Shown in pieces: positions 23,476-32,894 of a DNA stretch of 64,000 nucleotides. Made by a program: the position numbers and the translations under genes. Position 1 is the first letter of the stretch. Every line of letters starts with the position of its first letter. Under the pieces are notes generated by a model that ran no database searches, was not told where the DNA came from, and saw nothing but the letters and a program-made list of their open reading frames with translations. The DNA is from Gordionus sp. m RMFG-2023 (Eukaryota; Nematomorpha; Gordioida; Chordodea; Parachordodidae). The DNA lies in NCBI RefSeq assembly GCF_954871325.1, contig NC_088778.1, forward strand, positions 18,069,666 through 18,133,665, in the 5' to 3' direction.

Positions 23476-23696
23476 TAATGTTGTTAAACGGCTCGTTTTC
23501 GATTTTTGAAAACGGCTAACTTAATAATTTCGCCAGAAAAATATTGACTAAGCCACGAAATTTCGATATTATATGTCTAGCTAGACCTTTGCTCTTTCTA
23601 TGAGCAAAATTTTTAGGCTTGCATAATATTTTTCTGGATAAAAAACTGTTAGCCGTTTTTAAAAATCGGCTCAAAACGAGCCGTTTAACAACACTA
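23476..23696. mobile_element. MITE with TAxTGTTGTTAA ends, copy 2
   Basis: Second copy of the same MITE, created by the tandem duplication of the segment rather than by a fresh transposition, because the flanking sequence is duplicated with it. Confidence 0.85.
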
Positions 23697-23914
23697 CCAT
23701 ATTTTTTTTTATAAACAGATATTTAGTATATTACAAATTGATACTATAAAAAATTTGGGTAAATATTATTTTGAGAATATACTATATTAATTGTATTTAT
23801 AAAAAAATAAAAATGATATTTTAATTAATAAAAAATATAACATATATTTTATAATAATGTATTTAATCCTTTGTATTTATTCCATGGCAGGAAAACTAAT
23901 TATATTAAGTTATA

Positions 23915-24075
23915 CAGTGTTGTGATGATTTAATGAAACATATAGACAAAGCATTATTGAAATTTCTTTTATTATTTCTTGTTATTTTAATTACATTTGT
24001 ATAGATTATAATTATATATGCATGTGTTTTAATTAAATCGTCAATATGGTACATTAATCATCACACACAACACTG
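23915..24075. mobile_element. Tc1/mariner-like MITE
   Basis: TA-flanked (23913-23914, 24076-24077). The ends CAGTGTTGTGATGATTTAAT and TTAATCATCACACACAACACTG are inverted repeats of about 22 bp. 161 bp, non-coding. It sits immediately after the tandem duplication. Confidence 0.8.
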
Positions 24076-24505
24076 TAGATAAGATACCATGATTGTTAGC
24101 TAGTGTTAACTTTCATAGCTAGTGTCAACTTTCACCCAACATTATATTTAATTTATCATAACTATATATAATCATTATAACCATATCTAATTGACGAATA
24201 TAATATAATTCATGTTGTATAAATTTTTTATTTCGCCTATCAAAAATTTTTAAAAATAATATTTTAAAAAAAAAATATTTAAATTTTGTTTTTCGAAAAA
24301 TCATTTTTTTTTATCATTTTTAAAATTTTCTGGTTTTTATGCTTCCATTTTATCGGTATTATATTATTTTAATCTATATTAATTTTAGAAGATTATACAC
24401 TTGAATTTTCATTTTGTATTGTATGTTATAATATTTTTTTGTAAATGATAATTTAATAATATCTGTATAATAGGAAGGAATGCGTTGCTTATCTAGTTTT
24501 ATATT

Positions 24506-24900
24506 AGTGTTGTTAAACGACTAAGCCGATTTGGTTAAGCCGCGACTCGAGTCGAGTTTTTAGTCGTAAAAAACGGTTCAGTCACGAGCGGCTCAATGAG
24601 CCGTTTGAGCCGACTTACAGATACAATTTTTTCATACTAATATATACAGAGTTCGCTGTTGTTCTCGAATAGAAACTCTTATTTTATCGTTCTTTGAGAA
24701 AATTCTCTTTTAAAATGAGTATTTATCTTAAAAAATTCTCTTTTAAAATGAATATTTATCTTAAAAAATTTATTTATTCATTAAAAGTTAGCGGATAAAT
24801 TTATTTGCTTAAAATAATTGTGTGCTTCAATGGTATTGTTTTTAATAAATAATGGGCCTCATGGCTAAGCAAGGATTTATATATACCTTTACAGGATAAA
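24506..24900 (+). mobile_element. Truncated AGTGTTGTTAA hAT-type element
   Basis: It starts TAGTGTTGTTAAACGACTAAG and has a subterminal patch with GACTCGAGTCGAG and GAGCGGCTCAATGAGCCG palindromes. From ~24640 the interior (GTTGTTCTCGAATAGAAA, AAAGTTAGCGGATAAATTT, TTGCTTAAAATAATTGTG) is the inverted homologue of 52680-53045. The right terminus is not identified. Confidence 0.65.
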
Positions 24901-25504
24901 AATATCCTTACAATTTTGAACTGATATCTAAAAAAATGTTCTTAGCAATATCCATTCTTTATGGCACATAATTATGCTTATGGTTTCCTTAAGCTAACAT
25001 TAATCATTCAAAATATTATAAAATTTCTCTTTTGAATATTTTTACATAAATTATATTAATTAATATAATTCTTACATAGCTTCATTAATTTAATATAATA
25101 TTCCATTCCATATATCGTTTAATTTTGTCTGGTAGTTTTTAATATAATTAAGCAAATATTTCAATTTATTGATCTTGATCATGAAGTAAACTTGTTGGCA
25201 TTTTTTTAAATTGGGTTACAGATTAATTAAATTTTATATTTATTATCTATACAATATCTATGTATGTTAATGAAATGTTAAAAAAACATGAGATATCAAA
25301 CAATATGTTCAAATCAAATAACAATAGATGTTAAAATAAATCAAGTGAAAAATAATAAATAATAATATAAAATTTACAAAAACAAAAAATAATATAAAAA
25401 GTAAATAATAAGTTATCTAAAAAAATATAAAAATAATTAATAAGTTAAGCTACTAATGAAACATATTGAATTGATTTGACGATTAAATTAAAACCCATCC
25501 ATAA
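24901..25504. other. AT-rich spacer
   Basis: Nothing recognisable beyond AT-rich low-complexity DNA. Confidence 0.4.
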
Positions 25505-25600
25505 TATGATTTGTTTTGTTGTAACACATTTCCATAATGTGAAAAAAAAACATTCATAATTATTGTAAAAACTTGTTGAGAATTTTTTAAAAACTTGAAA
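25505..25600 (+). repeat. IS630-family terminal repeat, solitary
   Basis: AATATGATTTGTTTTGTTGT, AACACATTTCCATAATGTG and AATTATTGTAAAAACTTGTT reproduce the left TIR of the element at 17653 with small insertions and deletions. No transposase follows, so this is an orphan end. Confidence 0.75.
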
Positions 25601-25659
25601 TTTTATATCAATTTTAGAAAGTGAAATATTGGGAATTTTATAGCAGGTTCGTAATGCCC

Positions 25660-25930
25660 CATCACAAATTTGCCTGTTCTCGTAAATATCATTTTAAAGT
25701 AATAATAAATTTCCTCTTACACAGTCCTCACCCCCAAAAATGTAAACAATATATTACGAATTTGAAAGATAAATTAGTTAAAGTTAATAACTTTTTAAAT
25801 ATAGATTATAATTCAAAATTTTTAGAAAAAAGCATTTTTATAAAAAAATGTGAAAACCTATATGGCTAAAGGCCTACAATAAGTGGACCTACAGACCTCA
25901 AAATCCCTGATACGCTTATGTTTTGTAGTG
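25660..25930 (+). repeat. Dispersed repeat, copy 3
   Basis: Shares CCTGTTCTCGTAAATATCAT with copy 2, then TTGAAAGATAAATTAG, AACTTTTTAAATA, and the core GGCTAAAGGCCTACAATAAG followed by TGGACCTACAGACC. An 82-residue frame through it is a by-product. Confidence 0.7.
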
Positions 25931-26029
25931 TATATTTTATTATATGATATTAGGGTTATGCGAAGTAGAACATTAAAAATATAAATTAATTTTTAAACTT
26001 TTTACTTATAAATTATGCATGTCTATTAA

Positions 26030-26114
26030 CTCGGACTCTAAACCTAACCCTTTTTTAAAATTGTATTTCTGAACCCGGACGACCCTTTTTTTTGTCAGGA
26101 TTCACATCCCTGTG
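26030..26114. repeat. Terminal fragment of a GGTTCGG-type hAT
   Basis: The right end GGATTCACATCCCTG is the reverse of CAGGGATGTGAATCC, close to the CAGGGATGCGAACCC terminus of the element at 32895. A CTGAACCCGGAC subterminal motif precedes it. No other part of that element is present. Confidence 0.55.
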
Positions 26115-26139
26115 AAATATAAAAAATTAGAATCCAGAT

Positions 26140-27115
26140 TTAAAATTATCAAGATTGGTGGGACATAAAGAAGTTCTTTTTGCATTGAGCATTAATCCAG
26201 CGATGGAAAAAATTCTTTCTCTTGGTGTACTGGTTGCAGTTCTTCCTAACTAAATTAGAAAACCTAGGAAGTTCCTATCGCTTTTTTCTAAAAAGTTGGT
26301 GCATCCTCATCTGGAATACTATATTAGTTAAGCAAAGGATGACATTCTTGTTCTAGATCTATAATGTTGTTAAAATCGTTGTTGGAAGGGAATGTTTACG
26401 AGCTATTTTAGCTATATATGAACTAGATGTTTGCCCATTATCTTCAACTTGAATCTCACTCTGTGCATTTCTATCATGCTCTAAAAGTTTTAAATGTCTA
26501 ATTAAAAACTGCAATAATGTTGTAGAATTCGAATTTAAATATTCTGAAACAATCTTAATCTCGGATCAAGTAGTGTCGCTAATATCTAAAAATATAATTT
26601 TATTTAAATTCTTAAAGTTCGGTAATTGGATATCTATGGTCAAACATTTTTGCAAATTTTCTTATAGGCAAATGATATCTGAGCAATGATTGATTTGTAT
26701 ATGCGTTTCTATTTCACTGCGAAATAACCCTAAATTTATTGTTGCCCTTTTGGGAGGAAAGAAATTCCACCGACTCTCTTAATGAATTTAATTGTGTAAA
26801 GTTCGTCAATTATATCCCATTCGCTATTAAAGTTTAAAGGATTGTTTTCCTATTTTATTTAAAACATTATTTATAGGTATATCTTGTTAACACCACGGAT
26901 ACTTTCTAGCATAATTAATATGCTGTGCCAGCGGGTAGGGCAATTTAATTTTAAAGTTTTCGTATTAATTAGGTCTGTTGGTGTAATGCAATTTATATTA
27001 TCAGCGTCACCAGCGATATCAAAATGTTCAAGGTATGGAATAGAATCGTCAATATTCAAAATATGGTCTGCCTCATAAATTGATCGCAGGTATTTACGGT
27101 GCTCACATTCCAAAT
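26140..27115 (-). pseudogene. hAT transposase relic
   Basis: On the minus strand, 27113-26871 is open and carries the hAT CPTRW box (LNCPTRWHSILIMLESIR) after a serine/asparagine-poor helical stretch. The downstream part, 26600-26140, repeats the C-terminal region seen in the relic at 2181-2690 (homologous over about 500 bp). hAT CPTRW lies just before the inserted helical domain. The gene is broken by several frameshifts, and no terminal repeats were found. Confidence 0.75.
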
Positions 27116-27788
27116 CAGTTACTTGATATCTGATGGCTGAAATTATTTTTCGAATTTTTTTTAATCAGAATATTAATTTTGGAAATTTTATGCCATCAAC
27201 TGTAACTAATGAAGTCCATTCCCTAAGCATTGATGCTCATAATTCCCCAATCTAACGCTGATTTTGACATTTATTTTAATATCACTCACCATCTGTATTA
27301 TTTATTTTTTTGGAATTCCTCTTCTATACTATTGATTTCAGATAATGTGGTTTCACCAATATGCTTTTGCTTACGTTTCTAGTTGCCAGGGTAAAATATT
27401 TTGAATCAAAATTTTATTTAAATGATGAAGACTATCGTTGGGTAATAGCTAAATTTCGTCTAATTCGGCTCAATCTTCAGCCGTTTGCCGGAGAAAACGG
27501 TTTGATTTATATTAGTTTCTTCCAAATTTGAGGTGCTATCTTTTTAAGAAAAATCCCTCGACCAAAGGGATAGTTTTCGTCTAAAAACTTTAGCCAATTG
27601 ATCTGCCCATAAATCAAAGAAAATTTTGGTCATGAATAAATCAGATTTAAAACATATGCCTTTATAGATGAATAAACATCATCTAGCACCTCGACTAATG
27701 GTTGTTCTATCAGGCAATTTTGACGAAGAATTAATTATCTTATAGACAATTTATTTTTAGTAATCATTTTATTTAAATTTCAACATTT
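27116..27788. other. AT-rich spacer, possibly upstream hAT debris
   Basis: Short motifs such as AATTCGGCTCAATCTTCAGC hint at a decayed MITE end. I could not recognise a domain in either strand. Confidence 0.3.
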
Positions 27789-29740
27789 CAGGCGCGTACG
27801 CAGGAATTTGGTCTGGTGTAGGGGGGGGGGGACAATAAATTTTTTAAAGAAATATTATTGTTATTTTAAAATATCAAGCATAAATTTATTAGGACTAATA
27901 ACTATTTCTAATACACAATTTTAAATTATATGAATTATAAAAAAATTATATATATAAACCGGCACATAAAAACTATAAAATAAATGTGAATTAAAAAATA
28001 TAAGGTGGATATAACCACCATATAAATCACTTAAATGACCAAAATAGAAATTTGAATTAAAAAATTTAAATGTTGGTAATATAAATATTAATACACAAAA
28101 AGTTTCTTAGGAATAATTGTATTTTGTATTATATTTACAATGTAAAATTCAATCTTCGTTGGGATTGAGCTATTTTTGAATTACTCATCCTTGCTCGGCG
28201 TCAAATGCCTATAAATATTTAAAAGATCCAAACCATTTAATCCACTTTCAGAAGTTGTACTATTTAGGTATGTTTTCAGATAACTGCTACCCGGTTCTCG
28301 GGCCGGACCGTATTTTAATTTTTTAAATACACCCGGGCAGGGCCCAAATTTTTTTTTAAAAAAACCCCAGGCTGAAAATTTAAAAAAAAAACACCCGGGC
28401 CGGGCCTGATTTTTAAAAAAAAATTATCCGGGCCCGGCTATATATTTTAAAACCAAATATTTGAAATTAGCTATAAAAATCAAAAATAAATATAATTTAT
28501 TTAAAAATATCCGGGCCGGGCCTGAAAAATTTAATTTAAAAAAAGCTGGGCCTAGCCTGAAAATTTCTTTAAAAAAACCCCCGGGCCGGGCCGAAAAAAA
28601 ATTTTGAAAAAAAATCCAGGCCGTGCCCTGCAAATTGTATCTCTGCAGGGCTCTGTTATTCTTCTTAAAAAAGAGAATGTTCTCTCATTAGTTTACTAAT
28701 GGGAAGAGTTGATAATAAATATATTTTAATTTATTGGGAATAAAATCTAAAATGTGTTTGAAATAATACAAAGCAACCATAGCATTTTTTGGAACTATAT
28801 CTTAGTTAATCTAAACATAGTAATTCAGCTAATAAGGCATCAAACAAATATTTTTTTTTTTCTATCACCATCTGAAAAAGATTGGGAAGGCTTTTGTGGA
28901 AGTAATATCTGCAGATTGGTAAGTGCTGCATGATGAATTAAACACCATTCATTTATTTGGATTATAGTTTTATAATACTTTTCTACTGATCTTATACTAA
29001 TGTTTTGAAGGTGAGCTTGCCTTGCTGCAAATCGAGTGAGACAAATATTAAAAACGTATAGCTCTCATTTTAACTCAACAATAACATTAGCCCTAATTTC
29101 CTTGAGTTCCAATAAAATGTTCTCCGCTATTCTCATCTTCTTAATCAAGTCAATGCCATGTTTTTGAAAAATATTACATAAAATAGTTGTATAATTAAAT
29201 ATTACATTCTAATGAGAAAAAAAAATTGAAATAAGTATTGAATCCAATAATTTTCTTGCTTCTGAGGAAATATTTCTTTCAGGCCATTGTGATATTTCAG
29301 TAATAGCATTAATAATCGGTTCTTCTAACTCCATAAAAGCTGTTACTGCTTGATGGCGGAGACTCCATCTCGTTGGACAAGCTTGCACTTTCTTTCTCCT
29401 TGTTGGACAAGGAGTTTCAGAAAAATATTATTTGACTAGAAATATGAAAATGGTAGATAAATATTACGCCACTAGAAATTTAAAAATAATAGGTAAATAT
29501 TACGCCAATGAAAACTTGAAAACGAAATTAATTATAAAAATAATTTAATAGATTGTGATAAATAAATGAATTAAATATATATGTAATATGAGATAGGAAT
29601 AAATATTAACAAATATAAATTAATATAACCATTAATATTTTTGAAAAATATATCCGGCATCTGCATTTTTTGGCTTTTTGGGGGGAGGGGGGGGGGGGGG
29701 AATTAGTCCCCCTGCCCCTTCTCCGCTGCGTACGTCAATG
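27789..29740 (-). mobile_element. hAT element, GCGTACGCAG-type ends, copy 1
   Basis: The left end CAGGCGCGTACGCAGGAATT and the right end CTGCGTACGTCAATG are inverted repeats. The flanks CAACATTT (27781-27788) and CAACCTTT (29741-29748) match at 7 of 8 positions. It carries G/C homopolymer tracts next to each end. On the minus strand, a decayed transposase begins with a CPTRW-like box (~29385) and continues with SEARKLLDS and KKMRIAENIL-like segments homologous to copy 2. A GCCCGG MITE is nested at 28277-28655. Confidence 0.85.
28277..28655. mobile_element. Nested GCCCGG-type MITE
   Basis: Starts CAGATAACTGCTACCCGG and ends CTCTGCAGGGCTCTG. It is composed of repeated CCGGGCCGGGCC motifs separated by A/T tracts. 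The copy-2 hAT carries the homologous MITE at the same place (31536-31887). Confidence 0.75.
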
Positions 29741-29748
29741 CAACCTTT

Positions 29749-30564
29749 AGATAATCAGTCATTCCTTTATAGAATCTAATAGCATTAAATCTAAACAGCA
29801 CATCAAAACACAATTTTACCCGATTATAGATTTTATATTTATTTTTTATCAATACAATACAATTCATATTTTATTAATTTTAATATTTAAATTTAGAAAA
29901 TAATAATTTAATATATAAATATAAATATAAATAAATAGCATTATAAAAATTCTACACGCCTATTATATAAAATATTAAAAATGATTATAAAATGGGATAA
30001 ATTAAATCCAATGTATAAATTATATTTACATATACCATTATAAATGATACATCTTAATAAACATGAAATTAAATATAAGAGGGGAAGATTCGAGTGAAAA
30101 TGAATCAAAATCAATGAATGAATCTTAAGCGTAGCCAGAAATTTTCTATAAAAGGCGGAGGGGCGTTATTTTTTTAAATATTGAATGATTTCTTTTAGAA
30201 CATTAATAATTTATAGAATCATAATATGAACTAATCATATTTTAAAAAATGACAATCGAATAATAATAATTATAAATATTGGAAGGTACAAAATATTTAA
30301 GAGTGAATATAATATTGTTAAAAAATAGTATAGCTATATAGCCCCGTATGTAAATCACATAAAATACAGATTTAAAGATTATATGATGATTTAAAAGTTA
30401 ATCAAAATATCGTTCATATATGGAAATTTTATATTCTTTGCAATTGCGCCAATTTTTCAATAATTTGTTTTATAATTGAAGATTAAATCTATATCTATAT
30501 TAAGTAATGCTAAGCCATTCAATCGATTTTTTGTCGTACTTCTGAGATAGAGTATTATTCTCCG
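29749..30564. other. AT-rich spacer between the two hAT copies
   Basis: Around 30127 the words AAGCGTAGCCAGAAATTTTC and GGCGGAGGGGCG look like the decayed left end of another CAGTGGCGTAGCC-type hAT. No ORF is visible. Confidence 0.4.
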
Positions 30565-30741
30565 CAGGCGCGTACGCAGCGGGAGAAGGGCAAGGGGACA
30601 TCACATTCATCAACTAAGTTATTTTTATCAATTAATTTCGATTTCAAGTTTTTCGGCGTAACATTATCTTATTATTTTTTTATTTCTAGTCAAATAATAA
30701 TTATTCTGAAATTATCCAACAGGGAGAAAGAAATTGCAACC

Positions 30742-31140
30742 TTGTCCAACGAGATAGAGTCTCCGCCATCAAGCAGAAACATCTTTTATGGAGTTAGAAG
30801 AGTCGATTATTTGCTATTACTGAAATATCACAATGGCCTGAAAGAAATATTTCCTCAGAAGCAAGAAAATTATTGGATTCAATGCTTATTCCAAATTTTA
30901 TTTCTCATTAGAATGTATTATTTAATTAGTATTACTTTTCAAAAACATGACATTGACTTGATTAAGAAGATGAGAATAGCGGAGAGCATTTTATTAGAAT
31001 ACAAAGAAATTAGGACTAATGTTGATGAAGAATTTCATATTTTATATGTTATTGTTAGTCAAAAGCAGAGCTATACGTGTTTAATATTTGTCTCACTCGA
31101 CTTGCAGCAAGGCAAGCTCATAGTTAAAACATTAATATAG
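30742..31140 (+). pseudogene. hAT transposase fragment (ZMYM1-like)
   Basis: Transposase fragment of hAT copy 2. Just upstream, the TTGTCCAACGAGATAG region gives the CPTRW-type box. The open stretch then reads through PPSSRNIFYGVRR, SQWPERN-like and IDLIKKMRIAESILLE, a helical segment typical of the inserted domain in DUF4371-type hATs. The homologous copy on the minus strand (29385-28900) shows the same segments in different frames, so both are broken. The downstream C-terminal part is missing or decayed here. Confidence 0.6.
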
Positions 31141-31535
31141 GATCAGTAGAAGAGTATATATCTTAGATACAGATAATACATTTATAACCCAAATAAATGA
31201 GGTTTTTAATTCATCATGCAGTACTTAACAATCTGCAAATATTACTTCCATAAAAAGCCTTCCCAACCTTTTTCAGATAGTGATAGAAAAAAATATATTT
31301 GTTGGATTTTTATCATGAAGATGTTAAAGTATCTCATGATGCCTTATTAGCTGAATAACTATGTTTATAAGATTAACTATGGTTGATATAGTCCCAAAAA
31401 ATGCAATGGATGCTCTGCATTATTTCAAACACATTTTAGATTATATTCCCAATGTATTAAAAGGGTTTATATATATTAGCAACTCTTCCCATTAGTAAAC
31501 TAATGATAGAACATTCTCTTTTTTAAGAAGAATAA

Positions 31536-31887
31536 CAGAGCCCTGAAGAAATACCATTTGCAGGGCACGGCCCGGATTTTTTTAAAAATTTTTACTGCCC
31601 AGCTCGGGTTTTTTTTAAAAAATTTTCAAACCCGGCCTGGCTTTTTTTAAAAAAATTTTCAGGCCCAGCCCGGGTTTTTTTTAAATAAAATTTTCAGACC
31701 CGACCCGGATTTTTTTAAAATAAATTATATTTATTTTTGATTTTTATAGCTAATAATAACGATTTCAAATATAGGCTGTTTTAAAATATACAGCCCAGCC
31801 CTAATATTATTTTTAAAAAAATTTTCTGGCCCGGCCTGGGTGTTTTTTTAAAAATTTCGGCCCTGGGGCCGGGCCTGCAGGTCTATG
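31536..31887. mobile_element. Nested GCCCGG-type MITE in hAT copy 2
   Basis: Starts CAGAGCCCTGAAGAAATACC and ends GGCCTGCAGGTCTATG. Repeated GGCCCGGGTTTTTTTTAAA units. It is inverted relative to, and homologous with, the MITE at 28277-28655, and the hAT sequence on both sides is also shared. Confidence 0.75.
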
Positions 31888-32339
31888 AAAAACATACCAA
31901 GAAGTACAACTTCTGAAAAGGTTTGGATCTTTTGAATATTCATAGGCAATTTGACAACAGGCAAGGATGTGATAATTGAAAAATTAATATATCCCAACGA
32001 AGATTGGATTTTACATTGTAAATAATACATACAAAATACAATTATTCCTAAGAAACTTTTTGTGTTTTAATTTATATTTCTAATATTTAAATTTTTTATA
32101 CTTTATATATAAATTTTAAAGGCTCAAAAAATTCAAATTTCTATTTGGGTCATTTAAGTGATTCTTTACATATAATTTTTTTATAATTCACATTAATTTA
32201 AAATTATGTATTAGAAATTACTAGTCCTAATAAATTTATGCTTGATATTTAAAAAAAAACAATATTTCTTTAAAAAATTTATTATCCCCCCCCCTCCAGA
32301 CCAAATTCCTACGTACGCGCTTGATTCTCCATAATGAAG

Positions 32340-32800
32340 TAATAAATATTGATGTATCTACGATTGAGGATTAAAATAATATTTTTATTTCCCTTATTGA
32401 TACATTTTTATTTCAATTAATGGGTGAATTTATTAGTCACAATTTTATTTAAAAGCTTTTATTTTCTTTTACCGGTTGAGTCTGAATTGTTGATTACACT
32501 TGAAATACGAGAGGATATTAAGAAAATCTCAGAGTTTTATTCTGATGATTTATTAGAATCGTATGATAAGTTACTTTGTGACGTCTAATTTTGGTATAAA
32601 AATCTTGACAGAATAGAATACTCTTTGCGTCCAAAAAATGTTTGCAGGCACTTTGCATGTGTAATTGCATTGTTTTTATTTTAGCTAACTTACCGATTAG
32701 TACCTGCACTAATGAAAGCAAAAACCTATTTAAGAAATAGCACCGGTGAAAACCATTTAAATGGATTAGCCCTGTTAAATATTTATAAGGATTATTCTAG
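32340..32800 (+). pseudogene. hAT C-terminal fragment, family of the 11032 element
   Basis: Homologous in inverse orientation to 13640-13950. It ends with the hAT signature block (LPISTCTNE followed in another frame by NHLNGLALLNIYKDYSR), the usual VS.C.NERSFS...RL.GLALL pattern of ZMYM1-like hATs. Frameshifted and without N-terminus. Confidence 0.65.
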
Positions 32801-32894
32801 ATTAAAATTTGATTCTAGCTGAATTAGCCAAATCTCAAAGAAAAGTAGACCTCTCTTTATAAATCAAATCATAAAATTGCAATATGATTATAAT

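Larger units (their letters stand above)
23032..23912. repeat. Recent 441-bp tandem duplication carrying a MITE
   Basis: Units 23032-23472 and 23473-23912 are nearly identical, differing by a few substitutions and a 5-bp insertion (TTGAC after AAATA in unit 2). Each unit holds one AGTGTTGTTAA-type MITE plus the same AT-rich tail ending GGCAGGAAAACTAATTATAT. Confidence 0.92.
30565..32323 (+). mobile_element. hAT element, GCGTACGCAG-type ends, copy 2
   Basis: The left end CAGGCGCGTACGCAGCGGG and the right end CCTACGTACGCGCTTG are inverted repeats. The flanks ATTCTCCG (30557-30564) and ATTCTCCA (32324-32331) match at 7 of 8. It lies in opposite orientation to copy 1, shares its whole structure, and carries the same nested MITE. 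The different target duplications show two separate insertions. Confidence 0.87.

Noticed and set aside
28424-28633. 69-codon minus-strand frame rich in ARPG
   Set aside because: Same cause: GCCCGG repeats inside a MITE.
27789-32323. One large palindrome or segmental inverted duplication
   Set aside because: The two halves are bounded by different 8-bp target duplications and hAT ends, so they are two insertions.
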